Assembly (NCBI GenBank): GCA_907163375.1
Contig: CAJQUW010001859.1
Location: 62,001-126,000 of the forward strand
DNA from: Prostheceraeus crozeri
Lineage: Eukaryota > Platyhelminthes > Polycladida > Euryleptidae
Direction of reading: 5' to 3'
Length of the DNA stretch: 64,000 nucleotides
The notes beneath the pieces were generated by a model. It did no database searches, was not told the origin of the DNA, and saw only the letters and a program-made list of their open reading frames with translations. A program made the position numbers and the translations under genes. Each line of letters starts with the position of its first letter. Position 1 is the first letter of the stretch. Of this stretch, positions 9,421 to 20,400 are shown one piece after another.

Positions 9421-9826
9421 GTGTCTGGTGAAGCTCGTGTTCAAGTCTGTGCAACATCATCGGTTCGGATATTTCGTGTCACTCAACTTCGTGGATTTTT
9501 ACATCGATCGAATCGTCTTCGTCTGCTCAGCTTCATCATCTTGTGTGAATTATTCAGTGTGCTCATCGCTATTCGCTATTGGGATTTATCTACCTCTGTG
9601 AACAGTCAGGCTGATATCTGCTCAGTCCGTCAAAGTCTGTACTGCCATCGCTTCAAGCCAAACGTCTCTGATCGATACAGCAACAGCGTTTCTACGCTCT
9701 CCAATTATCAGCGTTCTCTCGATCTACCGAATTTGTCAATCCGCTGGTGTTGTGGTTCTGTAACTGGATCAGCAATCTCAAGGTATCGAGTTCGAATCCC
9801 GTGATATCTTTTTGTTGCGTCTCAAC

Positions 9827-10573
9827 ATGCCTGATCAACGACAATTGAGGTCCAATTCGGTTTCAAACGATACACCTTGCTCACCCACTCTGGCGAGTAT
9901 TCGCACTATTATGGAAGAGTCGAATCTTGAAACTGTTGCATCTCTTCAGGCAGTTAAGCAGGAGCTGGAACTCCTTCGAAGTGAATCTCGTTCCCTTCAT
10001 TCACGACTGGATGGCATCGAGGAGACGTTGAAAACCCACCGTGACATTCAGCAGAGACATAAAGGGGAAATTACCGAGCTTCGAGCAGCGGTTGAACATG
10101 TCTGTTCCACGCACGCAAATATGACCAACGACATGATGAACGAAATGGATGAAAGAGAAAGAAGGAAAGACAACATCGTCATCTACGGGTTGAAGGAAAA
10201 GGAGACTGAATCTCCATCAGAAAGGAGTCAGCACGATAAGGAGAAAGTACAAAGCATTGCCCAGTATCTAGAAATAGAGGGACTGTCCATAACCAAACTC
10301 CATCGTTTGGGGAAAACTGTTGCAGGAAAATCTCGCCCACTGAAAGTATGTCTTCGGGATCACTCCCACAAACTCGAATTTATCAGACGATCGAAAAGAT
10401 TGAAGGATTCGAGTGAATTCAAAAAGACATTCATCAAAGCAGACCTTACAAAGGCACAACAGCAGAAACAATTTGAGTTGCGTGATGAATTACGACACCA
10501 AAGGCAAGCTGGTTATGATGTCGTTATCTATAATGGTCAAGTACGACTTCGCGACAATCTTTTTCGAAAGTGA
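9827..10573 (+). CDS. LINE ORF1 protein, coiled coil plus RNA-binding-like domain
   Basis: 248 codons from the ATG at 9827; an in-frame TTG at 9812 would add five residues but the ATG is the likelier start. Residues about 30-115 carry heptad-like spacing (LQAVKQELELLRSESRSLHS and LDGIEETLKTHRD), a trimerising coiled coil in this family. The middle has the RRKDNIVIYGLKE motif, followed by a RLGK...GKSRPLKVCLRD block and a C-terminal DLTKAQQ...LRDELRHQRQAGYD..IYNGQ segment, all standard for ORF1 of CR1/L2-type LINEs, which coat the element RNA and act as nucleic-acid chaperones. The frame is fully open. It ends with a TGA that overlaps the first codon of the ORF2 frame. Confidence 0.85.
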   Translation: MPDQRQLRSNSVSNDTPCSPTLASIRTIMEESNLETVASLQAVKQELELLRSESRSLHSRLDGIEETLKTHRDIQQRHKGEITELRAAVEHVCSTHANMTNDMMNEMDERERRKDNIVIYGLKEKETESPSERSQHDKEKVQSIAQYLEIEGLSITKLHRLGKTVAGKSRPLKVCLRDHSHKLEFIRRSKRLKDSSEFKKTFIKADLTKAQQQKQFELRDELRHQRQAGYDVVIYNGQVRLRDNLFRK

Positions 10574-13136
10574 TTTTATCGTCTCCCAAGTTTCCGTCCA
10601 TTTTATTGCTCAACGCCAGATCCATCTATAATAAGCTCGATGAGCTCAGATTGATTGTAGCCAGTCATTCTCCTAATGTGATTGCAATAACAGAAACGTG
10701 GCTAACTGATGATATTCCGGACGACTCTTGGCTATCAGGGATTACTGCTTGTTTCGTGCAGATAGAAGAGAGCGGTTAGACGGAGGTGTTTGTGTTTATC
10801 TACACAAATCATTTCAAGCCTCAAGAATTTTACACGATGATATTCCTGGAATAGAATTTGTTGCCGTCCGGATATGTGATTTGAATCTTGTTCTGTTCTG
10901 CGCCTACATCCCACCAAATCTCATCGCGTCTACGCATCATAAAGTAGCAGACTGTATCTGCAGACTGTATGTGCATACTGTATCTTCTTTAGACACTGTA
11001 AAAGAGAGCAAATTTGTTATACTTGGCGATTTCAACGACTTCAAGACCGATATGTTTCGTTCAAACTTTCAAGGTGTCAACAAAGTGGAATCTCCAACAC
11101 GCGGAGCCTCATTTCTGGACCAAATTTGGATAAGTGATGACCTCTCTGAGCATTACCCTGAAGTTGCTAAAGTTTGCCCACCAATTTCTACTTCAGATCA
11201 TAGTTGTGTTATCCTTCGTCCAATCAATGTCATGAGGAACAATAAGACTGTTTCGAGAATCTCCACACTCTATGACTTCAGGAAAACGAATATTGATTGC
11301 TTCTTGTACTATCTGTCGTGCTCGGATTTTTCGCTAGTGTATAAGGCGTCTTCTGTTGATGATCAATGCAAGATGTTTTATCAAGTGTTCTACTCTGCCC
11401 TGAGTGTTATTCCTCAACGTGTCGTTGTAATGTACAAAGAAGATAAGCCATGGCTTACTCCTCTCTTGAAGAAACTAATCGATGATAAGTGGCTTGCATA
11501 CCGTGAGAAGAACTGGCCCGTGTTTAATCATTTTGAGAAAAAAATCAGAGGAGAGATTTTTAAAGCCAAAATGTCATGGAGTGATCGTGCAACACTCAAC
11601 ACTAACAACGCCTGGAACGTTGTGAAAGAATTCCACGGGAAAAACTGTCGCAGCCACTTTCCTGAAGATGGTTCGAAGTTAGTCACCTTCCTAAGCGAAT
11701 TGTCAAATTCTTTTTCTGCGAATTTCAACACCGCTGACGATGCTGACCTGTGCAATATTCTTGACGACGAATCCTGGAACATCAGTATCGAGCTGAGAGA
11801 CGTGTACCAGCCTCTCAAGAAACTGCCATTCAAACAAACCACCGGTTATGACAGTTTTTCGGCTCGCCTGCTGTGGGAAAGTGCGGACATTATTTGTGAA
11901 CCACTGTTGGATATCCACAACTACTCCATCAAGACTCGAACATATCCTCAAGTTTGGAAGAACGCATTAGTATGTCCAGTGCCGAAGAAATCCAACCCGA
12001 ATATTGGTGACTATCGACAGATCTCTCTTGTACCTATTCTGTCTAAAGTGTTTGAACGCTTAATTCTGATGAACATGAAGGACAAGTTTATCCCTTTATT
12101 TGGTGAAAATCAACATGCATTCAGACCTAATGGATCGACGACAAGTGCCCTCGTTGACATTCACGATCGAATTACCCTGCAAATGGAGGACAAACAAACC
12201 ACATGTGTTAGAGTAACTTGCTTGGATTTCGCAAAGGCATTCGACAGAGTACAGTTTCATCGCCTGCTCAACATTCTCATTGCGTCAAATCTCGAACCAG
12301 GATTTATCCTTTGGCTAAAGTCGTACCTGCACGATCGTTGTCAAAGAATAAGCATTCGAAGCAACACTGGTCCATTGATTTCAATCTCATCTGGCGTGCC
12401 ACGGGGATCGGTACTTGGACCTTACATGTTCGCTGTGTTTATTGGAACGCTAAATGTTGCAGCAGACAACCAAACCAGCTCCCTTGTGAAATACGCTGAT
12501 GATCTCACCCTAATTGAAGTGTGCTCGATAGACTCTCCCAACCCCGACTTCCTGAATTTGATCCAAACGTGGTGTCTGGCGAATTAGATGGAACTTAACC
12601 GTAACAAGTGTCACCAGTTAATGATTAACCGAGTTCGCAGATTCTCCGTTGCTCCGTACGACATGATACAAGTTGTTTCCAGCTTAAGTATCCTTGGCGT
12701 TATTTTGGATGACCAGCTTAAATGGACCGCACACTTTAACAAAGCAATTACAACGGCGTCTCGCTGTCTGTATTTGCTCCGAGCTTTAAAGCCATTTGTT
12801 CCTCAAAGACAACTGCTGGAAGTGTATTGTTCCACAATACAGTCGATCATGATGTATGCATCCCCTCTCTTCTGTAAGCTGCCTTCGTCTGTCCTGAAGA
12901 AGCTAAATCGTTTGAAGAAGAGGGCACATCGCGTAATTTGTGATCCAGATTGCAGATGCTCAATCATGCCAGACATTTCTACAACACGTGATAGCTTGGC
13001 TTTGAAGTTCCTCTCAAAATGCAATCTCTCCACGCATCCTCTTCGAAATCGTGTTCCTGCCATTCTCCCGCGGACCCGTTTAGCTCTACGGCAAGACGTT
13101 CTAACTCATTCATTCCTTCACTTGTTCCTTACATGA
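10570..13136 (+). pseudogene. LINE ORF2, APE-type endonuclease and reverse transcriptase, broken
   Basis: The frame opens at 10570, overlapping ORF1 by GTGA, and quickly reaches the endonuclease start LLNARSIYNKLDELR and TETWL. Further endonuclease motifs follow: GDFND, LDQIW and TSDHS. The reverse transcriptase holds ALVCPVPKKSNP, the fingers block GSTTSALVDIHD, CLDFAKAFD, SGVPRGSVLGP and the active site YADD (about 12488-12499). The C-terminal part has RAHRVICDPDCRC. Two faults are visible: a one-base-type frameshift at about 10735-10745 (the frame moves from WLSGI to RDYCLF) and an in-frame TAG at 12585-12587 in the RT thumb region, after which the same frame continues to 13136. The product would nick DNA and prime reverse transcription at the target; this copy cannot encode it in one piece. 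Confidence 0.85.
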
Positions 13137-13275
13137 TAAGAAGAAATGAACGCTCACTGATCATCTCATTGCTTTGCCGTTTTAGTATGTAAATTCCTTT
13201 TGTAACCATGCTTGATATCTTTGTAATTGTGACCGTGCTTGTAATGATTTTCATTTGATGCAATATGCGCCTGAT

Positions 13276-13302
13276 TATTACTATTATTATTATTATTATT
13301 AT
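13276..13302 (+). repeat. (ATT)n tail of the LINE
   Basis: Run of ATT units about 140 bases after the ORF2 stop. It marks the 3' terminus of the LINE in the way usual for the CR1/L2 group. Confidence 0.75.
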
Positions 13303-13307
13303 GTATA

Positions 13308-13887
13308 ATTATCCTTCCATCCTCTGACGCGCCCTGTAGTCGAAAATTTGGGAATAATTTAAATTTTGCTACTGCATCGGCTTTTTACCACAACAATAAG
13401 ATATAAATTGAATAATTAAAAAATAATGTCATTTTCAATGATGCGAATATTCACGAAAATTACGGATTGATAACAAGATGGGTTTCGATGAAGCTAAACG
13501 TTTGCATGCATATTTTGGTTCGTAAATCTCATGATTCCATACACAGTTGCTTTAAAAATTAATAAGGACACTTTGTAATTTGAATAGAAACCCAAGGAGG
13601 TGACACCAGTCTGAAATAAGTGATTTGTACTCACAGAATTAGACAGGTCATCTCTTCTGTTTGACTAGAAAGGAAGCATTGGAACATGCAACGCAGGCTA
13701 ATGAGCGCACAACCTGCTGACATAATACCATAGCAATCGAACAATGAGCAGCCAGTTCAACTTTAGCACGCCAAATTGTGCGAAGCTCCAGTGATTGTTT
13801 TCAACCGGATCACACAGCGAAGAGAAGCTTGTGAACGCTTTTTCATGCGCATGCTATCTTTTTTAATAATATTGGGAAAGACCAACA
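13308..13887. other. no gene recognised
   Basis: AT-rich intergenic sequence directly after the LINE tail. No coding signal or repeat structure seen. Confidence 0.5.
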
Positions 13888-14178
13888 TTAATTTGCGATC
13901 TGAATTCTTCGAATCTGAAGAAATCTGTTATGTTCATCAAGTCTCAAATGAAAGGGACGTGAAGATTTGCTTGTGGAACTATTAGAACAAAAATGACAAA
14001 TGAACTGATACACAACAAAGCGGACATTGTAATTAATATGATAAGGAAGTTTGCTACATAGAAAGCAATCATCGTGTTTATTATCTACTCTTGCTACGCA
14101 CTGATTCCTATTATAGCCGAGGGTGTGCACAATTGAGGCAGAAACTCGTGCTGGCGGCCTGGAACTCTTCTTCACCAA
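13888..14178 (-). mobile_element. Penelope-like element fragment, GIY-YIG endonuclease relic
   Basis: A 96-codon frame on the minus strand carries the order of the Penelope endonuclease linker and domain: DDCFLCSKLPY, then VVYQFICHFC, then a degraded YIG-like stretch and RPFHLRLDEHNR. In Penelope elements this Zn-binding linker plus GIY-YIG domain sits at the C-terminus after the reverse transcriptase. The GIY residues are no longer intact and no reverse transcriptase is found next to it, so this is a short 3' relic. Confidence 0.6.
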
Positions 14179-16264
14179 ACTTGTGGATGTGTCAACTCAA
14201 CCGGAATCCCTAAAATTTTGGATCACATGATATTTCAAATTTTACGTGATGAATGTAATCGACCTGACAAAATAAATTAATGAAATCATTTGGAATGCAA
14301 TCAGGGATGCGTTGTCCGTGTGGCGGTGTCGACAAAGCAAGGAGAGACGCCGACATCTACAAATTGAAACAGTTATTAACTTTTTTATCTGAATAACTCA
14401 TGGAATAGTTAGACCTGAGAACATTTTCATCTTCTGCAGCTCTGCTTGTATCATGACTATCATTACTTTAAGGTAATCAATCTACTGTATCATGCTTTTC
14501 ATGCTCATATGTCGTACTTTTTTCACTGTAAGCTTAATTTCCACGGAGGTATCAGAACAGAAACCTTTGAAAAATTTGAAATGATCCATTATTCAAAAAA
14601 TATTTTCTCTGTTTATGAAGAGCAACAGACGCAAATAATGCATAGAAATAATTGTGCTAGAACAAAATGGGCCGATGGATAGATATTCTTACCAGGCAAT
14701 AATTTAATTATTGCATGGTAACATTTATAAAAAATGTAATAAACAAGCCTCATCTCCTTTGAAATGTATCCAATGAGAATGATGTACAAATTTCGCGCGT
14801 GAAGTTAGCGCTTCACATTTTATTTTGCCTGTGTCACTCCTAAAGGCCATGTAATATGCACAAGGCCTATGAGGTCGCTTACTCGCGAATTATGTGCTAC
14901 AGATCAGATTCTAATAACTTGTCCTCTAAAGTATTCAAGAATTGATTTGATAGATTGATATTTAGCGCAGTGCACATTGACGAAGTTTTTTTCTAGGACA
15001 ATTGAGTAAGCTATATAAAAGAAGGCTTTTGACGCTCTAAGGTAATGTGCCACTTAACATTATACTAGAACAGAGAAAATATTCAAAATTCCATGAGTGT
15101 GAAATTAGCGCAGCACCAAATTTAACTCTTTATGCCGTCATAAATAACTACGAGTACAATTGTGCAACTCATAATTATCATGCCAAACTAGCAAGCTGAC
15201 ATCTGCAATCATTAGGGCAATCCAAGTTAAATAAAGTTAATATTTAAACATTGGGGTAGATATTATAATTATGTTAAGGTCTATATTTCTTCAAGAAGAT
15301 ATGGAAAAATGAATAACTCATGTAGCCCGGCTAATTGCTATCCTCTCATTTTATTGTCCTGAGAACCAAACCAGTACCAACAAGACGGAATACTTGGCTG
15401 GAAGCGGCATTATTTTATTCCACGAATTTACCTCGAATCCGTGAGACTGATGGAAGACAGTGGAAATACAGTGAGAGATGACAAAGCATCCGTCTCCGAA
15501 CCGACGCCATGTGCTTCTTGATTTCAATAAAAACTTGTTACTCACAGTTGATTCCTTTAATGGAAAAGATGGAAGGAACATCTTATGCTGTGAACGAAGC
15601 TTTCCAGGACTTGAATAATCTTTCATTCGGAAATGATGTATGTGGACTGTAAACGTAAATCCACTTATGCCTTGTGTGAAATGAGTTAATGGACATCATA
15701 AATACTTCTCGTGATTCGATTGCACCGGACGTTTGCGCGAAACTTCTTGGAGCTCAGCTGACGTCAGTGTGAGTTTTAGCATGCTCAATAAAATGCTAGC
15801 ATAATATAATCGTCATTTTCTTCGGAAAAATGTACAAAATTATGTTATTCTATCAACTGTGCCACTTCCTGACATTAGAAAATCATGTTTCGTTGTCTGT
15901 TCGTCCTCCAATAATTATTAAGTTTCATTGTTAAAGTCGTTTGAAACATGTAATTTCATCAATAACAATAGTCTTGTTTTACCTTTCGAAATATAGAAAC
16001 AGAAGAGGAAAATGATAATAGTATAATAATTGATTTAACTCTTTTAATGAATTCCATTTAATGAAAAGTATTGACTGGAATAAGTTGATTTTGTATGTGA
16101 GCAACGATTTAAAAACAATCATTGTTTTTGTTTAATACTGATGACAACAAAAATACGAAATCATGTAAAACTAACAATTTTGCTAGGCTAAATAAAGTTG
16201 AAAATTTGAAAATATTCTGTTAAAATTCTCTGATTTATAGGTCAAATTTGGATTGCCTTAGTAA
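14179..16264. other. no gene recognised
   Basis: About 2 kb of AT-rich DNA. A perfect CRE-like word TGACGTCA occurs near 15758, without any gene beside it. Short open frames, for instance at 14446-14682 and 15351-15626, have no recognisable motifs. Confidence 0.4.
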
Positions 16265-16391
16265 TTATGTACCAGCATAGAATCCAGAGAATGTGATGTG
16301 ACCCATAAGCCCTCTAACTTGGCGGAAGAAAGTGTTGCGTTGAACACGCATAGGCGGATCCGCCAGTCTAGCTTCCTCAATCAGTGATGTT
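16265..16391 (-). CDS. terminal coding exon of an unrecognised host gene
   Basis: On the minus strand, a pyrimidine-rich acceptor (TTTTTCTTAG) ends at 16392 and is followed by about 41 codons to a TAA at 16265-16267. The peptide starts SLIEEARLADPPMRVQRN, continues TFFRQVRGLMGHITFSGF and ends YAGT. The stretch is clearly richer in GC than its flanks and reads like conserved protein (charged helix with paired Arg, then a Gly/Phe-rich end). I do not recognise the family. It lies about 600 bases downstream of the DUF2237 exon on the same strand, but that exon ends in its own stop, so this is probably a different gene whose earlier exons are further upstream. Confidence 0.4.
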
Positions 16392-16393
16392 CT

Positions 16394-16986
16394 AAGAAAA
16401 ATAGCACAAGTTATTTAGCAAAAATAATTGCATTAACAGTAATGATAATGATTGCAAAATAAATAGCATTAACACCATTGCAAATAGCATAACTTTGCTA
16501 AGTCAATAAAGGAGATTAGCTACTCCGAATGATTCCGCCTGTCTTGTCAATTTTGCATGAAATTATAGTAAATATAAAAACATCAAAAAGTAATTACAAA
16601 AAGCAACAAAAACAGCATTTACTGTTGAAAAACCAGGATTCCAAGAACAAGAACAAGAACAAGAAAAAACAAGAAGTGGAATTTTTGATATTTGATTCCT
16701 GATATTTGATGCTCCGCAAAACATCCTTAAAATATCAAGCTAAGGTATCTTAAACCCTGATAGCTGTTATTCTTTGCAGATATTCAGTATACTGCGACAG
16801 ATCTTTGCAGTTCATTTTCTGCATGCAAAATGTCTTTTTTATGTTTTTTTAATATGTATTAGAGATTTTTTCATGTAGAGATGTTAATATCAAAATCCAA
16901 AAAAAAAACAACTCAATCATCTGAATTCAATAATAAATATATTCAAAGCTATCTACATATTTACAAAAAATGTCAAATAGAAGGAG
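16394..16986. other. intron or intergenic DNA, no gene recognised
   Basis: AT-rich DNA between two minus-strand exons. It includes a short (AAGAAC)n run near 16647-16670 and an A-run at 16900. Confidence 0.5.
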
Positions 16987-17217
16987 CTACCGCAAGGCTT
17001 TTGAGCTCAAATCTGCCAGCGTGTTATAAAGGAGAGCTTTCTTATTAGTAGCCTGTATTTTTACCAATGGAGCTTTTCCAGCACGAAATGCTTGTCTCCA
17101 ACGAAGGGCACACAAGCACCATTTATCTCCTGGTCTCAAACCTGGAAACCAATTGCCTCGAGGTGTGCTCAGGTCATTTCCCATGCTTCTTGTGTATTGT
17201 AGAAATTCCGCTGTCAT
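16987..17217 (-). CDS. DUF2237 family protein, last exon
   Basis: The minus strand reads MTAEFLQYTRSMGNDLSTPR, then WFPGLRPGDKWCLCALRW, then an AG.AP.V.IQATN.KAL.Y..L.DL segment and a stop, 76 codons in all. This matches the C-terminal two thirds of the DUF2237 family, whose signature is MTEEFL..S...GNDLSTP....FPGL.PGD.WCLC..RW..A...G.AP.V.LEATH.KAL. The family is small, conserved from bacteria to animals, and of unknown biochemical role. The exon start is set by the acceptor TTGTTTCAG ending at 17218, exactly where the family's N-terminal half (the HTVCAV region) would join. The N-terminal exon or exons should lie at higher coordinates; I did not find them. The first codon in the exon is an ATG, but family length says it is internal. 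Confidence 0.85.
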   Translation of the reverse strand: MTAEFLQYTRSMGNDLSTPRGNWFPGLRPGDKWCLCALRWRQAFRAGKAPLVKIQATNKKALLYNTLADLSSKALR

Positions 17218-18499
17218 CTGAAACAATGATAATGGTCTTTCATAGTGGAATGATTGCATCGTGTATAATGATATAAGACAGTGATGATTTTTGTCCATGA
17301 CGTTCTATGTTCTTGTGTAAAACCAGTGAGAACATTCTGTGGCAAAAATAATCACGCGCTCAAGTTGTGTTTGGACTTTGTTATATTTGGCTCAAATTCA
17401 AAATATAAGGGAGATAAGTAAAATATGAAGAAATTTCCTACACTTATTTTTTTACTGCTACCTTGCTTGAGAAGGACATAGGTTATTGGTGGCGAAAAAT
17501 CACATTAAATATTAATTTCAATCCGACACTAAGGCTTAACTTTCAATCGTTATTAAAAAATAGACCACAATGACTTGTATCCATAACTTTCTGCTTGAAT
17601 TTGGACTGTAGATCTGATCGACTTTTTTTTGAAAACAAACGAACTTGTTGCTCCCGGCAAGGATCGTGAGAAGAAGCCTCTTTAAAAATCATTGGCACTG
17701 TAGGAAAATCTCAATTTTTCTGTAGGTTTGTATTTGATGAATATCAGAAATAAACGACCCAATAAAGGGAATTTTTATTATCACCTTTCTTGTCTCAAAT
17801 ACGCACTTGTCCCCAGTTAGATCATACACATATCATGATTACAGAGATGGCCTAAGCATAGGCCCACACCGAAAAATAGTTCTAGAAATCTATCTGCCTG
17901 TAAAATTCCGAATTCAATGGTTGCTGCTGGTCACGCACACAAACCCTGCAGAAGACTGTCTAAGATGTCTATCGATGTAAGATAATCCAGGTTTGTGCAA
18001 GTCATTTCACAAATCTGGGTGTTTTCTAACCGACAAGCGACAATGTTTGAAACTGCATAAAAATGCTCTACGAAACGGTGTAGAATAACAGTCTTTGATT
18101 TTGCGCTATGGCTTTTCCAATGTTATCCATTGTAAACAAAAAGGTCATGCTTTTTGTAGGGTAGCGTGTTTTCTAATCTGGTGATTTTTTGCTCCATGCA
18201 TTGTCATAAAAGAGAATTTATATAAAAGTGACTGATTAGTAGATCTGGGAGAATCTAATTCACTTATTTTTATCTAATTTTTGGGAAGTTGTGGGAGAAT
18301 TTCACCGGGCTAAAACGAGATCCACTAACCAATAAAATTTTAATTATTCTGTGGGTACGGTGATCAACAGACATAGGATAGACAAGGTCAACAGATCAAC
18401 AGATCAACAGGTAGCCAGCGGCTACCCTAATGACTTCATTCAGAATTCACTTGTGAACTTAAATCTAGAGAAAGACAATGTTCATCGAATGCTTCGTCC
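17218..18499. other. no gene recognised (likely intron of the DUF2237 gene)
   Basis: AT-rich DNA upstream of the DUF2237 exon. The missing N-terminal exon was looked for here and not seen. A short run of GATCAACA-like words lies at 18385-18411. Confidence 0.4.
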
Positions 18500-18835
18500 A
18501 ATTCTCGTAGACCTTTCTTCTTAAAAGTCCCTTATGTAGATGAAGCGGAAAATGAATTCCCTTTTGAGAAGGATTGGTCAGCAAGATAAAATTAAATTTT
18601 CTTTTAATGGTGGCAACAATTTAAAGACATTACTGCATCCTCGAAAAGAAATGAAGCAATGCAATAATGATTGTGATGAGCCTGTGCGCTTCGTCCAAAT
18701 ACATAAATGTCATAAGAATCTTTTGATTTATGAAATCACATGTAAACTGTGTAATCAAGTGTGCATTGGTGAGACGGGTCGGTCAGTGCACACCAGACTC
18801 CGTGAACACATTTTCAAAGATAACGTTTCTGTAGT
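18500..18835 (+). mobile_element. Penelope-like element fragment, linker and GIY-YIG endonuclease
   Basis: The frame beginning at 18540 has the Penelope C-terminal order: IKFSFNGGNNLKTLLHPRK (the conserved segment after the reverse transcriptase), a Cys-rich linker, NLLIYEITCKLCNQVCIGET, then GRSVHTRLREH. IGETG and R..EH are the second half of the GIY-YIG nuclease core; the GIY half is altered to LIYEI. Just upstream a second frame reads RRPFFLKVPYVDEAEN, also Penelope-like, so a frameshift lies near 18540. No reverse transcriptase remains. Confidence 0.75.
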
Positions 18836-19055
18836 GAAATTGCACTCTTTTCTTGCATTTTATCTTATTACTATCATCCTTTTCAAACTTTGTGAGTATT
18901 GCGTAGTTTATTGCATTTGATGAATTATTTTCCCTAGTTTTGATCATTTGTTGGTTGACATGTCTCATTGCTGGAACTTTGTGAATCTCTGTGTCCGATA
19001 TTTACACGTGAACAAGTTTGCCTAAGCGAAAGGTCATGTAAAGCACCAATACAAT

Positions 19056-19437
19056 TTGTATCCGAAGAAGTTATTCTCGCTTTTCGAATGGCAAGATGGC
19101 TGTAATTTTGCTTCTGTTGATGTAGTGGACTTGTATGGATCTATTCTTGTGTTATATCACTTGTTTGCATTATATCGCATTGTTTGCACTTTCTGGGGAA
19201 ATTCTTACATTAGGGAATCGAGTCGCACCATGCGGTCTAGATTGCGTGAACATTCATCCATATCTACATCTCATGTTTATCCCTATTTGCTTTCACACAT
19301 TAATTCTCCCGCATTGAACTTTGTTAAATGGTCGATTTTACACCATCAAATTAAGAACTTGGACACGCCGTGCTGTTGAAGCGGCTGAGATTGACTCACG
19401 TCTACCAGAGCTGAATGTAATGCGTCCGTTGTAGTCT
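19056..19437 (+). mobile_element. second Penelope-like fragment, GIY-YIG endonuclease
   Basis: LYRIVCTFWGNSYIRESSRT and MRSRLREH form a GIY-YIG core followed by SHVYPYLLSHI and WSILHHQIKNLDT, then, in another frame, RRAVEAAEIDSRLPELNVM, the normal C-terminal tail of Penelope proteins. One frameshift lies near 19365. It is in the same orientation as the fragment at 18500 but is a different lineage, because both contain the same domain rather than consecutive ones. Confidence 0.7.
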
Positions 19438-20105
19438 ATTTTATTCACTTTTATCCAGTTGAAGCAGATCACGAAACGTCGATCTGATACCTATATATTT
19501 TCTCAGTCGAAGACTTATTCCTCCTCCGATCAAAATAAGCAAGAATAGCATGATAGAAAGTTCAGATGCTTTTTCTTGAACTTGATCGCCTATCAAGAGC
19601 GCACATGAAGTTTACTAGGAGTAGGCCTAGAAATACTGTTATACCACATAGTAAATAATGGAACTCGTGCCTGTTATCGTATTTCGCAAAGCCAACCGAA
19701 TTGTCTTTGGTTTTTAATATGTTGATAAGTGATTTTTTTCTTTACAGCTGAACTCACTGTTTGCTCTTGAAGCTATTGCAATTTATAGCAAGTGAAAATT
19801 GAACATTGCTTGTTCGCATTTCATCTGCTTCGATTTTGTGCTCTCCTAGTCACTTGTTTTCTTGAAGTTCTCATCAGCCGCTATCGTTGTCATTTTTGGG
19901 CTGTCTGATGCCTAGCACACCATCTTCACGGTGATCATTTGAGGAATTGCTGTGTTCATTTGAGTGCTGCAGTCATGTGGTGATTCAAGGTTCGGATTAG
20001 TTAAGCATTGAGCAGAAAATTGACATCCAGCATAAAGGAGCACAAAAATCTCAAAAAATTGCGAGGATGTCGCCAAGCCTTAAGTAATGATTAATGAAGA
20101 TCTAA
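19438..20105. other. no gene recognised
   Basis: AT-rich DNA after the Penelope tail. No coding signal seen. Confidence 0.5.
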
Positions 20106-20400
20106 TGGAAGAAGTTGACTTAAGAAAAAAAACATGATGTCATCATCCAGTATATACTCGAAAATGATAAAGGACAGATCAATGTCGATGAAGAGCACTA
20201 CAGATACGCTCAGACTCAGATGTTCTAATTCCAGTCCTTCTTGGATTTCAGAGATTACATGCGAATCTACAATGAGAAGACTTCCGCAGACGTCGATGAC
20301 TTATTGGTTGAATAAGAAAAGGTAATTCACATGTACGAAGATCAATATTTCGCAAAAGAGAAGACAACCTCACAGAAGTGTCTAATAAAACTATGTTCCT
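20106..20400 (+). pseudogene. decayed coding-like stretch, family unknown
   Basis: One plus-strand frame reads HDVIIQYILENDKGQINVDE, then EHYRYAQTQMF, a stop, then FQSFLDFRDYMRIYNEKTSA and DVDDLLVE, another stop, and EKVIHMYEDQYFAKEKTTSQ. The long protein-like runs, each cut by a single stop, look like an old coding sequence with point decay. I do not recognise the family and no element ends are visible. Confidence 0.35.

Larger units (their letters stand above)
9421..13307 (+). mobile_element. CR1/L2-type LINE, near full length, decayed
   Basis: Two-ORF non-LTR retrotransposon: a leader (9421-9826), ORF1 with a coiled coil, ORF2 with endonuclease and reverse transcriptase, a short 3' UTR and an (ATT)n tail at 13276-13302. 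The overall architecture and the trinucleotide tail fit the CR1/L2 group, which ends in short repeats rather than poly(A). The exact 5' end is not recognised; the leader contains an open stretch of 127 codons (9421-9804) with no known homology and a tRNA-like B-box word near 9790. With one frameshift and one stop in ORF2, it is a moderately old copy. Two truncated relatives of the same group lie at 54.8-58.5 kb. Confidence 0.85.

Noticed and set aside
9421-9804. 127-codon frame before LINE ORF1 as an additional gene
   Set aside because: No motif and a position in the LINE leader; likely a chance open stretch.
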